Shown: positions 27,201 through 35,324 of the stretch, in pieces
How positions within the stretch are numbered: the stretch's first letter is position 1
How the letters are laid out: each line of letters begins with the position of its first letter
Source of the DNA: an uncultured bacterium
GTDB taxonomy: Bacteria > Electryoneota > Electryoneia > Electryoneales > Electryoneaceae
DNA length: 38,565 nucleotides
NCBI GenBank assembly: GCA_913009835.1
Contig: CAJVXH010000009.1
Coordinates: 1 to 38,565 of the forward strand
Direction of reading: 5' to 3'
Notes under the pieces: generated by a model
Database searches by the model: none
Told to the model about the DNA's origin: nothing
The model's input: only the letters and a program-made list of their open reading frames with translations
Program-made: the position numbers and the translations under genes

Positions 27201-27518
27201 ATCAGGCCGGACAGCATTGGGTTCACCGGCAACCTGACCAGTACCAAATTTGCGGAATTGTCAGACTATCTGCTCGATCGGGTGTTTGGGTTGCGCCGTT
27301 CCATCGCCGCCGCACGTTTCCACCATCCTCTGAGTCAGAGCAAGCACTTGTGTTCGTCGAACGATAAAGAGAACCATTGTCCACTAAAGAATGCCTGCCG
27401 TCGGGATCACTTTTTGTTCACTCAGCGAGAATCTCAACTCGCTGCCGACATGCTGAAGGACGCATATCTATTTGACTTCCAGCCGAACCTGTTGTCAAAG
27501 TGGGGAGGTGAGGTATGA
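24246..27518 (+). CDS. addB: AddB-like helicase-nuclease subunit
   Basis: A 1090-residue protein with the AddB layout: an N-terminal UvrD-like fold and a C-terminal PD-(D/E)XK nuclease with an iron-sulfur cluster. With AddA it resects double-strand breaks for RecA-dependent repair. The Walker A region reads GLPGSGR, with Arg in place of the usual Lys, so its ATPase is probably weak or absent. The nuclease begins near residue 745 (YAQCPMRFFHKY) and holds D920, D934 and K936 (RGRIDR, WDYKTG). Cysteines 758, 1036, 1045 and 1051 fit the Fe-S staple; the gap of 8 between the second and third is longer than in Bacillus AddB. The stop overlaps addA by ATGA. Confidence 0.88.
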   Translation: MGETTIWTGLPGSGRATAAVELALANSYQGRLTWWIVDSRTRSDRVERSLMQASPGGVAGVEVILERGVAQLILDSAADPHSAVSPAMRELVFRALLGESVLHDRLAAPDSAGWAAKASQLYDRTNGNAANPINLDRIRTVIPWLNELFLRYDRWLEEHDLVDEALLPSLALNEIERDVVELPHLLIIDRMPEPSEAAIQLLLRVSELSKQTTVLMDSTREAPAANLGRWFVERLDEKCDWTEKPFPSLEERASFASRIFASPGITNPSPVDTEIWFHRDEASEIATVIRDAADWVHGQHLSEDDVAIVCADVGDSLPRIRELAGSYGLRLNAPLVKPMMSRPLTALLMDLVKLRTGGLDRARLTSLLVNPLVKYGDLLRNSSNVMLLDSVARKAGIRGGRGGFGRVWATPLQSGIDYHRIGYRKSDDLELDERRRQTVENEADRLQSMLGELRALNDLLHALPNPCTPVELRNWVDDCLRELGVFAAIHMSNGKHDDLDERLTYGRLDILLNNLAKLQGVGGERRSLATWSDLLHQGLRRMTVSKPQRIRCGVQVLNATDLPGLRCKMLYFVGLTDSNWPSPAEVDLLEPFSRESTVNSLPTARALMMEALLCAEHVRLSCPCPRKGEHRNVPSPLLIELMNSGVGKIMEADADPQIDVYRSHLELLPTLGRGWFSSDETVREGAWKRYAAASSGESALVAWPMAYHGIRVEGIRQNPKTLTRYEGQLGDTEIGQEIALRLGHEHVSPTRLDAYAQCPMRFFHKYVLGVEELRDVEDEVEPMTLGSLIHDILADTVNALRDQRGSNRVDLGENPDESARVMHETAERHIAARRQPSVHWEMVADDLLSGLIDDRPAGRLKRLLDKELPDAKNTSVKNEIITHVEAGFGMPPEETHDVLMDEPLRLERDGEAIEFRGRIDRIGLDRKKGFRVWDYKTGSATPAALSKVEMGLSFQLPVYMWALQQAMEDGHIADLDEIDQAGYFMIRPDSIGFTGNLTSTKFAELSDYLLDRVFGLRRSIAAARFHHPLSQSKHLCSSNDKENHCPLKNACRRDHFLFTQRESQLAADMLKDAYLFDFQPNLLSKWGGEV

Positions 27519-30500
27519 GTACGCCGATCATCTTCCGTCCCGACCAGAAAAAGGCGCTCGATCTCAGTTCAGGGAAACTAGTGGTAGCTGGCGCTGGATC
27601 GGGCAAGACAACGGTTCTTGCTGAACGGTATCTCCGTCTCCTGGATCAGAACACATCGGCCGATGGTGACGGTCTTCATCCCTGTGAAATCGTGGCGATG
27701 ACCTTTACCAATGCTGCTGCGGCTTCATTACGGGCGCGCGTATATGCCCGCATGGGTGATCGAGTGTTGGAGCAACCGGAACGGGCTTCTTTCTGGTCGA
27801 CGAAACGTGACGCGATGCAACATTCGCGCATCACCACCTTTCATTCATTCTGTACCAGCGTTTTGAAGGCTTACCCGGAGGCGGCAGGCGTTGATCCGGA
27901 GATGACAATCGGCCCGCAGGCAACACTCTTACGTGCTCAAACTCTAACCGAACATCTGCGGCAGCTGGCATATCGAAACGATGGCGATCTTCGAACCGTA
28001 TTGAGCGCATTTTCCAAGCAACGATTGCAGAAAACTCAGCAGCTGCTTGCCACATTGCTGGGAGATCCACCGCTACTACGCGCTATTGAGCTGGCCGGAC
28101 GCAACCCAGGTGAAGCGGATTCCTTCCTGCGCACAACGACGCTCGCTCTAGTTGAACTTTTCAACGGGGAAAAGCATCTCGGCAAGAAGCAGATTGACAA
28201 CGAATCCTGGTTGAGAGTGTTGTTCAGCGCTCGCCGGATAGCGGCGTCACTGTTGCCGAAATCTGATGAACTCCGGTCAGCTCTGACATTCAATGATCTC
28301 GAGCATCTCACCCTCGCCCTGTTGCGTGGCGGAACAGCTGCGGCGAAACACTTGCGTCGCTCTATCAAAGCGCTGCTGGTGGATGAATTCCAGGATACCT
28401 CAACCCTTCAATGGCAGATTGTATCTGAGTTGGTCAAGGATAACAATGGAAAGGTGGATGGATCGAAACTGTTCCTGGTAGGTGATGAAAAACAGTCTAT
28501 ATATGCCTTTCGTGATGCAAATGTAACCGTCCTGCACCAAGCCCGGAAACAGCTTTGCGATGGATCGTCGGATGTAATAGAAGTGCCATTGGCGGAGAAC
28601 TTCCGCACCACGCCCGCTCTTATGAATGCGCTTAATCCCATTCTACGGCGTTTGCTTGGTCTCAGTGATTATGAAGGTGCATCGTTTGTTGCCCAACCAC
28701 AGGATTTGATTGCCGAGCGCGATGATACTGGGCCGGGAGTGTTTGAGACCCAGCTTGTTGTGGGCGGCGATATGAGCCACTCGATGAAATACATCGTGTT
28801 GTGGCTGCTTGAGAATGTTGGGTCGGATGTCAATCATGCTCCCGAAGGAGGATTGGATAATCCGCAAAATACGCCTATCAGGAGCAAACACAACAACTTA
28901 TACGCATATTCCGATGTTGCAATATTGCTGAACTCGAGGACTCCTTTACCCGCTCTGGAACTCGCATTGCAGGTTTCAGGCATCCCCTACTCAATAGGCA
29001 AGGGGAGTGGTTTCTTCGGACGTCCGGAAGTTCGGGACTTGATCAACCTGGTGAATGCTTTTGCTGATACTCGTGATGATCTGGCTCGAGTTGCGATGCT
29101 GCGCAGTCCTTTGTTCAGCCTGTCCGATTCAGCTGTAGCGGCGTTGTTCTCCGGTGGAGAGTTTCGATATGAACGATGGGAGCTTTGGCTGAAGATCGGT
29201 GATGATTGCGAGTTTCTCGAGATTCTGGATGATGAGGATCGGTCGCAGTTGCGTCGTGTCCGCTTGTTATGGCTGGAGTTGCAAGCGCAGGCCGGTCGCC
29301 TTGACCCCGTGAGTTGGATGCGTGCGGCGTTGGATCGTAGCGGCGCCTGGGGAGCGTATTCGGTCGGCCGACGTGGGGAACAGGCTCTGGCCAATCTCGG
29401 GAAGTTTCTGGACTTGGTGCGAGATATCTGCGAAGAGCAGGGTCCGAACCTGGTAGCGCTCGCCGAACGATTGACGTTGGAATGTGACCGCGCAGACAGC
29501 GAAGCTGAATCAGAGGCGGACATTTCGGCCGGACAGGGTGTGCGAATCATGACCATCCACTCCGCCAAGGGGTTGGAGTTTCCGGTTGTGATACTGCCAT
29601 TACCCAGCACATCTCAAAAGCTGCGGCTACCATTAACACGTGGGAATCTGCTTGCCGAGGAGAGTGAATATCGCCCCTTGACCAGTCCTCGACTTCATGA
29701 TCTCTCATCCAACTTCGCTGATAAAAAGTATGTTACCAATCTGCATGACGTGATGTATCATTGCTGTTCAAAGCCCGAAGAATTGGCGGAGCAGCTTCGT
29801 TTGCTGTATGTCGCGGCCACCCGTTCGCAAGATAGACTGCTCGTCGTCCCTCATGCGGGTTTCAAGAAAAAGGACGGCTCGTTAGACTTGGGTAAAGATT
29901 CTCTGAGTGAACTCTGGTTGAGGGCGTGTGATGCTGATTTTGAGGCTTTGGGGGAACGATGTCTACAGCCGGCCGATGGCATTCAGGACCTTGGCAATCT
30001 ACTGAATACGCCCTCCGATATGCGCTTTTCATGGATTCCAGCCAATTCGATCTCGGTGTCGGGGACGGCTGAAAGTGTGTCGGATCTACCTCTTAAGCCC
30101 CCGCCATTTGATTCCGTATCTCATCCGGGTGTTGAAATCGCCCAGCCCGGACGGTCTGTTCTGGTACAGGTGCCGTTGGAAGCGTTCGCGGCCTGGATTG
30201 CGAATCCGACTGAGGAGAAGGCGCGTTGGCTGTTGTCGGTTGGTGCTGACGAAAACGGTACGGGGACAGGTATTTCACGCGCATCTGCTTCCAAAGGGGG
30301 CGACTATGGGCAAGAAATTCAAGCCGAACCAACTCAAGCTGTCAATGTGCCGCAATTGAGCGGTGTGGTTTTCCACCAGTTGATGCAACGTTTCGGCCCC
30401 GGTATGGCGTGGTCTGCTGCGGAGGATTGGGTACGTCGCTGGGTGAAACGTTTGAACTTGGATGCGAAATCGCGAGCTGCGGTGGTGGAACGGGTGCGCA

Positions 30501-30928
30501 TGCTGGTCGATGCAAACAGCGGCTATTCCTGGGCGGGGGCGGCAAATGCACGGCGGGAGCTATCGGTGCTGCTGCGGCTGGGTGATGTGATTTTGCGTGG
30601 TCGTATTGACCTTGCCTGGATGGAGAATCAGACAGCGGTAGCGTTGGATTTGAAAACGAACGATGTTGAGGTTGATAAGCTGGACGAATTGACTGAGCAG
30701 CATGGTTATGATCACCAGGCCAAGCTTTATTCGTTGGCTTATGCGGCGTCTATGGGTGTGGATACAGCGGAGGGACGGTTGTTGTTTCTTCCTGAGAAGT
30801 ATGAGAAGCGTTGGGGTGGGGTGCAGGATGAGCGTGAATGGTATGTCGCACGGGCAGCGGAATTAGTGAGTCACGCCGAGGTATTCCAGTACTCTGCATA
30901 TGCACAGGAGAGCATGACAAAGCTCTAA
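27515..30928 (+). CDS. addA: AddA-like UvrD-family helicase-nuclease
   Basis: AddA is the motor subunit of AddAB. The UvrD helicase motifs are present: VAGAGSGKTTV (Lys 31), AMTFTNAAAASLRARV, LLVDEFQDTSTLQWQ, LVGDEKQSIYAFRDA, LAENFRTTPALM, VRIMTIHSAKGLEFPVVIL and LLYVAATRSQDRLLV. The C-terminal PD-(D/E)XK nuclease shows GVVFHQLMQRFG, GRIDLAW (D1032), ALDLKTN (D1045, K1047) and YDHQAKLYSLAYA. At 1137 residues it is of usual length. It overlaps addB by four bases (ATGA), so the two form an operon. The presence of AddAB fits the absence of RecBCD here. Confidence 0.92.
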   Translation: MSTPIIFRPDQKKALDLSSGKLVVAGAGSGKTTVLAERYLRLLDQNTSADGDGLHPCEIVAMTFTNAAAASLRARVYARMGDRVLEQPERASFWSTKRDAMQHSRITTFHSFCTSVLKAYPEAAGVDPEMTIGPQATLLRAQTLTEHLRQLAYRNDGDLRTVLSAFSKQRLQKTQQLLATLLGDPPLLRAIELAGRNPGEADSFLRTTTLALVELFNGEKHLGKKQIDNESWLRVLFSARRIAASLLPKSDELRSALTFNDLEHLTLALLRGGTAAAKHLRRSIKALLVDEFQDTSTLQWQIVSELVKDNNGKVDGSKLFLVGDEKQSIYAFRDANVTVLHQARKQLCDGSSDVIEVPLAENFRTTPALMNALNPILRRLLGLSDYEGASFVAQPQDLIAERDDTGPGVFETQLVVGGDMSHSMKYIVLWLLENVGSDVNHAPEGGLDNPQNTPIRSKHNNLYAYSDVAILLNSRTPLPALELALQVSGIPYSIGKGSGFFGRPEVRDLINLVNAFADTRDDLARVAMLRSPLFSLSDSAVAALFSGGEFRYERWELWLKIGDDCEFLEILDDEDRSQLRRVRLLWLELQAQAGRLDPVSWMRAALDRSGAWGAYSVGRRGEQALANLGKFLDLVRDICEEQGPNLVALAERLTLECDRADSEAESEADISAGQGVRIMTIHSAKGLEFPVVILPLPSTSQKLRLPLTRGNLLAEESEYRPLTSPRLHDLSSNFADKKYVTNLHDVMYHCCSKPEELAEQLRLLYVAATRSQDRLLVVPHAGFKKKDGSLDLGKDSLSELWLRACDADFEALGERCLQPADGIQDLGNLLNTPSDMRFSWIPANSISVSGTAESVSDLPLKPPPFDSVSHPGVEIAQPGRSVLVQVPLEAFAAWIANPTEEKARWLLSVGADENGTGTGISRASASKGGDYGQEIQAEPTQAVNVPQLSGVVFHQLMQRFGPGMAWSAAEDWVRRWVKRLNLDAKSRAAVVERVRMLVDANSGYSWAGAANARRELSVLLRLGDVILRGRIDLAWMENQTAVALDLKTNDVEVDKLDELTEQHGYDHQAKLYSLAYAASMGVDTAEGRLLFLPEKYEKRWGGVQDEREWYVARAAELVSHAEVFQYSAYAQESMTKL

Positions 30929-31580
30929 GCGTAGATGCTGCCTCGGCTTTTCATATGTCACGTCACCGAGAAGGGTTGATCGGAGAAGTTTCCGGCAGTG
31001 TGAATGTACCGGAGCGACTCAAATGGAGACAGGGACTGGGATAAACTTGTGTCGCGGTCGGTGAATCGTTGCTATAACCCACAATAATCTATCATACACA
31101 TATCCACACAATGAGAAGTACATATAAAGAGTTTGTCCTGAACAATGGGTGTCATCCTGAACGCAGCGAAGGATCTAGCTGACGAGTATCGAGCATGGTC
31201 GTGCGTTGAAGTATGTATGGGCTTGGGTGGAAGTCATCCTGAGCGAAGCGAAGGATCTCGGTGTTGACTTTGATATATCGCCGTCATCCTGAACATTTTT
31301 GTGAAGGATCCAGCTAACGAGTATCGAGCATTTTTATGCTTGGGAGTGTGTGTAGGCGCGCAGCAGAATTCAACGTATACAGAAACTGCTCAACCGTATT
31401 CTACGTACCATCATTGGCATTTGTATCAGCTAGATTCTTCGCTGCGCTCAGAATGACACCCTCCGTGACCGACCGCACAAGCTTCACGATACATCCCCTT
31501 CCATTCCTTGTGGTTCCGCATTATGTTATAGGTATATCGATGAAGGTGAATGCCTCAGATGATTCAAAATGGAGGAAGCT
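30929..31580. repeat. Intergenic region with dispersed GTCATCCTGA repeats
   Basis: Four copies of a 26-32-bp element lie here: 31151-31180, 31233-31258, 31283-31314 and an inverted copy at 31429-31459. The core reads GTCATCCTGAxCGxAGCGAAGGATC. Copies 1 and 3 share a longer tail (AACGAGTATCGAGCAT-like). The first and the inverted copy could pair. I see no gene in the gap. Confidence 0.85.
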
Positions 31581-32090
31581 ATGAAACAGAGAGCTCTAGT
31601 TATTGTTGTGGCATTTCTGCTGCCGGTTCTGACTGTAGCTCAAGAATGGACCGAACACACCGTGGATGATGTGTATGAATACGCCATCAGTGTTTTCGCA
31701 GCGGATGTGGACGGCGACGGAGATACCGACGTGCCAGGCGCTGCCGTAAGTGCCGACGACATCACCTGGTGGGAGAATCCGCTGATTGTCGGCGTAGATG
31801 AAGAATTCGTTTCTGATCTTCCAGATGAATATGCTCTTAGCAGTGTCTATCCCAACCCGTTCAACCCAGCGACGACAATCAGCGTATCGTTGCCCTTACC
31901 GTCAGAACTGGATCTAGCTGTTTACGACGTTGTTGGACGACAGGTTGCGACTTTGGCAGACGATAACCTCAATGCAGGCACACACACCTTCACTTTCAAC
32001 GCATCCAATCTGGCCAGCGGCATGTACTTCGTCCGGGCGACTGTGCCGGGACAGATGAACGCCATTCAGAAGGTGATGTTGGTGAGGTGA
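31581..32090 (+). CDS. Short secreted VCBS/FG-GAP protein with T9SS sorting domain
   Basis: A 169-residue exported protein. The signal peptide (MKQRALVIVVAFLLPVLTVA) is followed by one VCBS/FG-GAP-like repeat with a calcium-type loop (ADVDGDGDTDVPGAA, then ITWWEN). A T9SS sorting domain follows directly (VYPNPFNPATT, GRQVATLADDN, SGMYFVRATV, IQKVMLVR). Relatives usually carry several propeller repeats, so this looks like an internally shortened cargo. GGAGG lies 5 bases before the ATG at 31581; an in-frame ATG at 31569 precedes the ribosome site and is unlikely. A heptamer array starts 7 bases after the stop. Confidence 0.85.
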   Translation: MKQRALVIVVAFLLPVLTVAQEWTEHTVDDVYEYAISVFAADVDGDGDTDVPGAAVSADDITWWENPLIVGVDEEFVSDLPDEYALSSVYPNPFNPATTISVSLPLPSELDLAVYDVVGRQVATLADDNLNAGTHTFTFNASNLASGMYFVRATVPGQMNAIQKVMLVR

Positions 32091-32436
32091 AACAGGTATG
32101 AGCTATGAGCAGTGAGCTGTGAGGAAAAGAAAAAACATCAACAACCACCTACATAAGATTTACCACAGCTACAAAAGTCCGTGGTAATATCGTTTCACCC
32201 AAATTCTTCGTGAGAATCAGGATATTTATCAGTTAACCATATAACGAATAGTAATTTTCTCCCACGACCATTGATGTGGCGGTTCTACTCTGCGAGCAAA
32301 TTCTGAGGGCAGGCTGTCGCATCCGCATTCACGAATAAATCAATGCTGACAGGGACTGTAATGTTTAACGTAACCGTTAAGCGTGGGGGAGTAATGTAGC
32401 AGATCTCTTGATCGAATCCCGGTATAATGCAAAATG
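32091..32436. other. Intergenic region with a heptamer array
   Basis: It begins with a period-7 array at 32097-32124 (TATGAGC, TATGAGC, AGTGAGC, TGTGAGG). I recognise nothing in the remaining 310 bases, which separate two convergent genes. Confidence 0.7.
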
Positions 32437-34053
32437 TCAGGGCAGGTAGAAGCCTTTTTCGGTGACACGTCCGAGTTCGCCAGCTTCGATTCGTAAGGTC
32501 AACGTGGGGCAGAATCTGTATCTCTCGCCGCCGATATTTGCCTGCAGGCCGAGCATGACGGCCTCGACCACATCCAGCCCGATTTCGTCGGTCATTCGGA
32601 ACGGTCCCTGGTTCATTCCGAAGGCTCGTTTCAGCACGGTATCCACATCGGCGCTGGATTGGATAACGTGCTCATGTAAGAGCCAGGCGGCGGTGTTGAC
32701 CATCAACGCGAAAATTCGAGCGCTGATTCCACCGGGTTCATCTGCCACCTGTATCGGTTGCAGTCCCAACCCGATTGCGACACCCATTGCTTTGGAGAGA
32801 TCGGTGGGTGAGGAGTTGCGTGGACGTGTCAGCTCGACCACCAGCGATTCACCGAATGGCGGCAAGCCTCCGAATCCGACGGCGGTATACGTTTCCGGCA
32901 CCGGTTGCACGGTGATAGTTGCGGGCAGGTTGAGGGTGTGCACCCAAACTTGGGCGTTTTTTTCGAGCATTGGTACGATCAGGTCCAGCACTTGCTGACG
33001 TTCATCCGGCGGGCCGAGCAAAACTTCCAGCGCGAGGTCGAACGGACCTTGTTCGCGAATGGCCTTCAAACCCTCTTCGTTTATTGATCCGATGTCCCAT
33101 ATTTCCCAGGCGATGGTTTTTGTTTTACCCTGGCTGGCGGCGTAGAGTCGATCTTTCCATGCGGAGGCAAGATGCGGCGTGCCGACGATCAGCACTTTTT
33201 CAGGTCGTCGCAGGTAGGTTTCGGGTACGGTTGGTGCATCGGGACTGGTCGTCAGGAGCGTCCAGAAGTCAGAGCTGGACTGTGGATAGGCATCATGGTT
33301 TGGACGGAAGCGTCCATCTCCATAGGTTGCCTGGGCGAGTTCAGTCAGTTCCAGCCATGATACTTCCGGGTCACGTGCGAACACTTCTTCGAAGATGCCG
33401 TCTTCCCGTCCCAGCACTTCGGCGGTGAGGCGGTTGATCCATGACGGATTCGCTGATGCGGTGCGCAGTAGCGACCAGGCTTCGTTTTCAATTGCGCTCC
33501 GGCAGCGGAACGAGGCTCCTCCGGGTACATCCAGCCATACGGTGGAAAATGGTGCGCGCAGTTCCTGAAGGTGTGAGATGAACTCGTTATACAGGCTCTG
33601 GCCTGAGCTGAGAGCGTCCACGACTTCAAGGTTTACCAATCCTTCTTCACGGAATACAGGGCGTACACCAATTATGCGTTCAGGACTCTCTTCGTTACGC
33701 CACAAGTGATGTGATAACGGTTGAATACCTAGTACAGCAATTTGGATTCTGGCGCTGTCCAATCCTTGGCGGCCAATAATCATCTCAGTATCAGAGAGCA
33801 GATCACCGGGCTCAGAGTAGTCCACCCAGGCGATGTCTGGATTGCCGGAATTGCCGTTGGTATCTTCGTCATCCACCAGTGTGTAAAATCGCTCGATGGG
33901 ATTATATTCGCCATCTTCGAACATCTCTTCGAGTTCAGGCGATTCCATTTCGACGAGTAGGCGGGAGGACGTGTCTGACTTATACAAATCGCGCAGAGTT
34001 GCCCAGAGGGTTGGGGTCAAATTGGGGACGTAGACTACCATCTGGGATGACAT
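32437..34053 (-). CDS. Double 3-hydroxyacyl-CoA-dehydrogenase-like protein without a clear NAD site
   Basis: A 538-residue protein that reads as two tandem 3HCDH units. Unit 1 shows PERIIGVRPVF, LVNLEVVDALSS, then GGASFRCRSAIENEAWSLL. Unit 2 shows VGFGGLPPF, SLVVELTRP, LGLQPIQVADEPGGISARI, VNTAAWLLHEHV and GMNQGPFRMTDEIGLD, close to the 3HCDH C-terminal consensus. Neither Rossmann half has a GxGxxG loop, and the catalytic His region of HxFNP is altered (GVRPVF, GFGGLPPF). It may be a non-catalytic or altered-specificity relative. The ATG at 34053 follows GGGAGG by 9 bases; the frame extends to a TTG at 34134. It lies downstream of the SRPBCC gene on the same strand. Confidence 0.78.
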   Translation of the reverse strand: MSSQMVVYVPNLTPTLWATLRDLYKSDTSSRLLVEMESPELEEMFEDGEYNPIERFYTLVDDEDTNGNSGNPDIAWVDYSEPGDLLSDTEMIIGRQGLDSARIQIAVLGIQPLSHHLWRNEESPERIIGVRPVFREEGLVNLEVVDALSSGQSLYNEFISHLQELRAPFSTVWLDVPGGASFRCRSAIENEAWSLLRTASANPSWINRLTAEVLGREDGIFEEVFARDPEVSWLELTELAQATYGDGRFRPNHDAYPQSSSDFWTLLTTSPDAPTVPETYLRRPEKVLIVGTPHLASAWKDRLYAASQGKTKTIAWEIWDIGSINEEGLKAIREQGPFDLALEVLLGPPDERQQVLDLIVPMLEKNAQVWVHTLNLPATITVQPVPETYTAVGFGGLPPFGESLVVELTRPRNSSPTDLSKAMGVAIGLGLQPIQVADEPGGISARIFALMVNTAAWLLHEHVIQSSADVDTVLKRAFGMNQGPFRMTDEIGLDVVEAVMLGLQANIGGERYRFCPTLTLRIEAGELGRVTEKGFYLP

Positions 34054-34169
34054 CGGTTCAAACCTCCCGACGAAAAACGCGATGGGATTGCTAACCCACC
34101 GCGTGAAAGGTACGTTCACATTACGGTCCAGCAAGCTGGCATATTTGCCGGGCTGGAGCCGTAGAGGTC

Positions 34170-35087
34170 TTACGCTTCCGCTTCCTCGTATGCTTCGATG
34201 AGGATTGAAAGGAAGATCGGGTGACGGTGGGTTTCGAGGAACCGCTTGAGATCGTTCATTACTGCCGCCCAGCCGTCATAATCACTACGTGTTGACAGCA
34301 CTACCGGTTCGGTGAAGGAGCCTTCGGTCAGTACGACTCGGGTTCCGTTACCTTCGTCCTTCAATTCCCAGCGCACGACCAGGTTCGGATCCTCATCGGC
34401 AACTTCACGCCAGCCGAACGCGAACTTGACATCTTCTTCAATTTCCATAACCGGGAGCTGATCCCAACCGAGGTCAAGTACACCACCCTCTTTCAATTCG
34501 ATGGTCTTAACCTGCGGGGCAAAGAAGCCACGGATTCCGTCCACGGTGGTCAGTGTTTCGTACACTTCTTTCCGTTTGGCGGTAGTCCAGAAATCAAGGC
34601 GGAAGTCTTTACCGCGCTTGTGTGTAAACTCTGGGCGAACCCAGGCGGAGGCGCCTTCCATGTGGAACACGAAACCGTTCAGCAGCAGGGTCCACAAGTT
34701 CCGTAAGTCGTCATCTGACAATTCATCTTCGACGAAGATGTGCTCAACATCCAGACGGCAGGTTGTATCATCTATCGCGGTAACCTGGAAACGGACTTCG
34801 GTCTGAACCAGATCACCTTCGCGATGACGTAATGGCCATGAAAATACCAGGGTCATTTTATCGGGATCAAGCTCGATAATCTTCTGTTCCGGGCGTTCAT
34901 CATAACGCAGGAACGGGAGGTACTTTCCGCCGAATGACATGGTTTTGTTGATAGTATCGACGTTGACTTGTTGCGCGAACCAGATTTGCAGCTCTCTTGT
35001 ATCACTGATTGCACGCCAGGCAACTTTGGCGGGAACGCGAACATCTACCGCCACTGAAGCGTGTTTTTTGTTGGTTTCGGTTGACAT
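34170..35087 (-). CDS. Protein with two tandem SRPBCC (AHSA1-like) domains
   Basis: The 305 residues split into two START/Bet v1-like halves. The first opens with VAVDVRVPAKVAWRAISDTR and has WFAQQVNVD, IIELDPDKMTLVFSW and LLLNGFVFHME. The second opens near residue 163 (WTTAKRKEVYETLTTVDGIRGFF), with GVLDLGWDQLP, VVRWELKDEGNGTRVVL and WAAVMNDLKRFLETH. SRPBCC folds make a deep hydrophobic cavity for lipids or polyketides, or act in Hsp90-cochaperone-like roles. No ligand can be inferred. AAGGG lies 8 bases before the ATG. A perfect 18-bp palindrome lies 22-39 bases upstream, and the 3HCDH-like gene follows 116 bases downstream. Confidence 0.85.
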   Translation of the reverse strand: MSTETNKKHASVAVDVRVPAKVAWRAISDTRELQIWFAQQVNVDTINKTMSFGGKYLPFLRYDERPEQKIIELDPDKMTLVFSWPLRHREGDLVQTEVRFQVTAIDDTTCRLDVEHIFVEDELSDDDLRNLWTLLLNGFVFHMEGASAWVRPEFTHKRGKDFRLDFWTTAKRKEVYETLTTVDGIRGFFAPQVKTIELKEGGVLDLGWDQLPVMEIEEDVKFAFGWREVADEDPNLVVRWELKDEGNGTRVVLTEGSFTEPVVLSTRSDYDGWAAVMNDLKRFLETHRHPIFLSILIEAYEEAEA

Positions 35088-35108
35088 GAATTACCCTTGA
35101 TCTGCTTT

Positions 35109-35126
35109 CGACGAAACGTTTCGTCG
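35109..35126. promoter_or_regulatory. Perfect 18-bp palindrome upstream of the SRPBCC gene
   Basis: CGACGAAAC joined directly to GTTTCGTCG, with no spacer. It lies 22-39 bases upstream of the ATG at 35087 on the minus strand, a position typical of a repressor operator. It could also be a repeat; no second copy was seen in this window. Confidence 0.55.
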
Positions 35127-35324
35127 GGCTTGTGTTTAGCGTTGAATGTTGCTCAATGGCCGGAGTTGTGTGGCTGCTGAATGAGCTGTCTCACCCGACC
35201 GCGAATGTCTCCGGATCTCTCTTCCGGTTGAATCTGAAAAAGTAGGGGTTGGCACAAGGTATCACAAGCCTGAATCGATGAGCCTCTCGGGCCAAAACTG
35301 TCATATGATTTCGATGTCAGGAAC

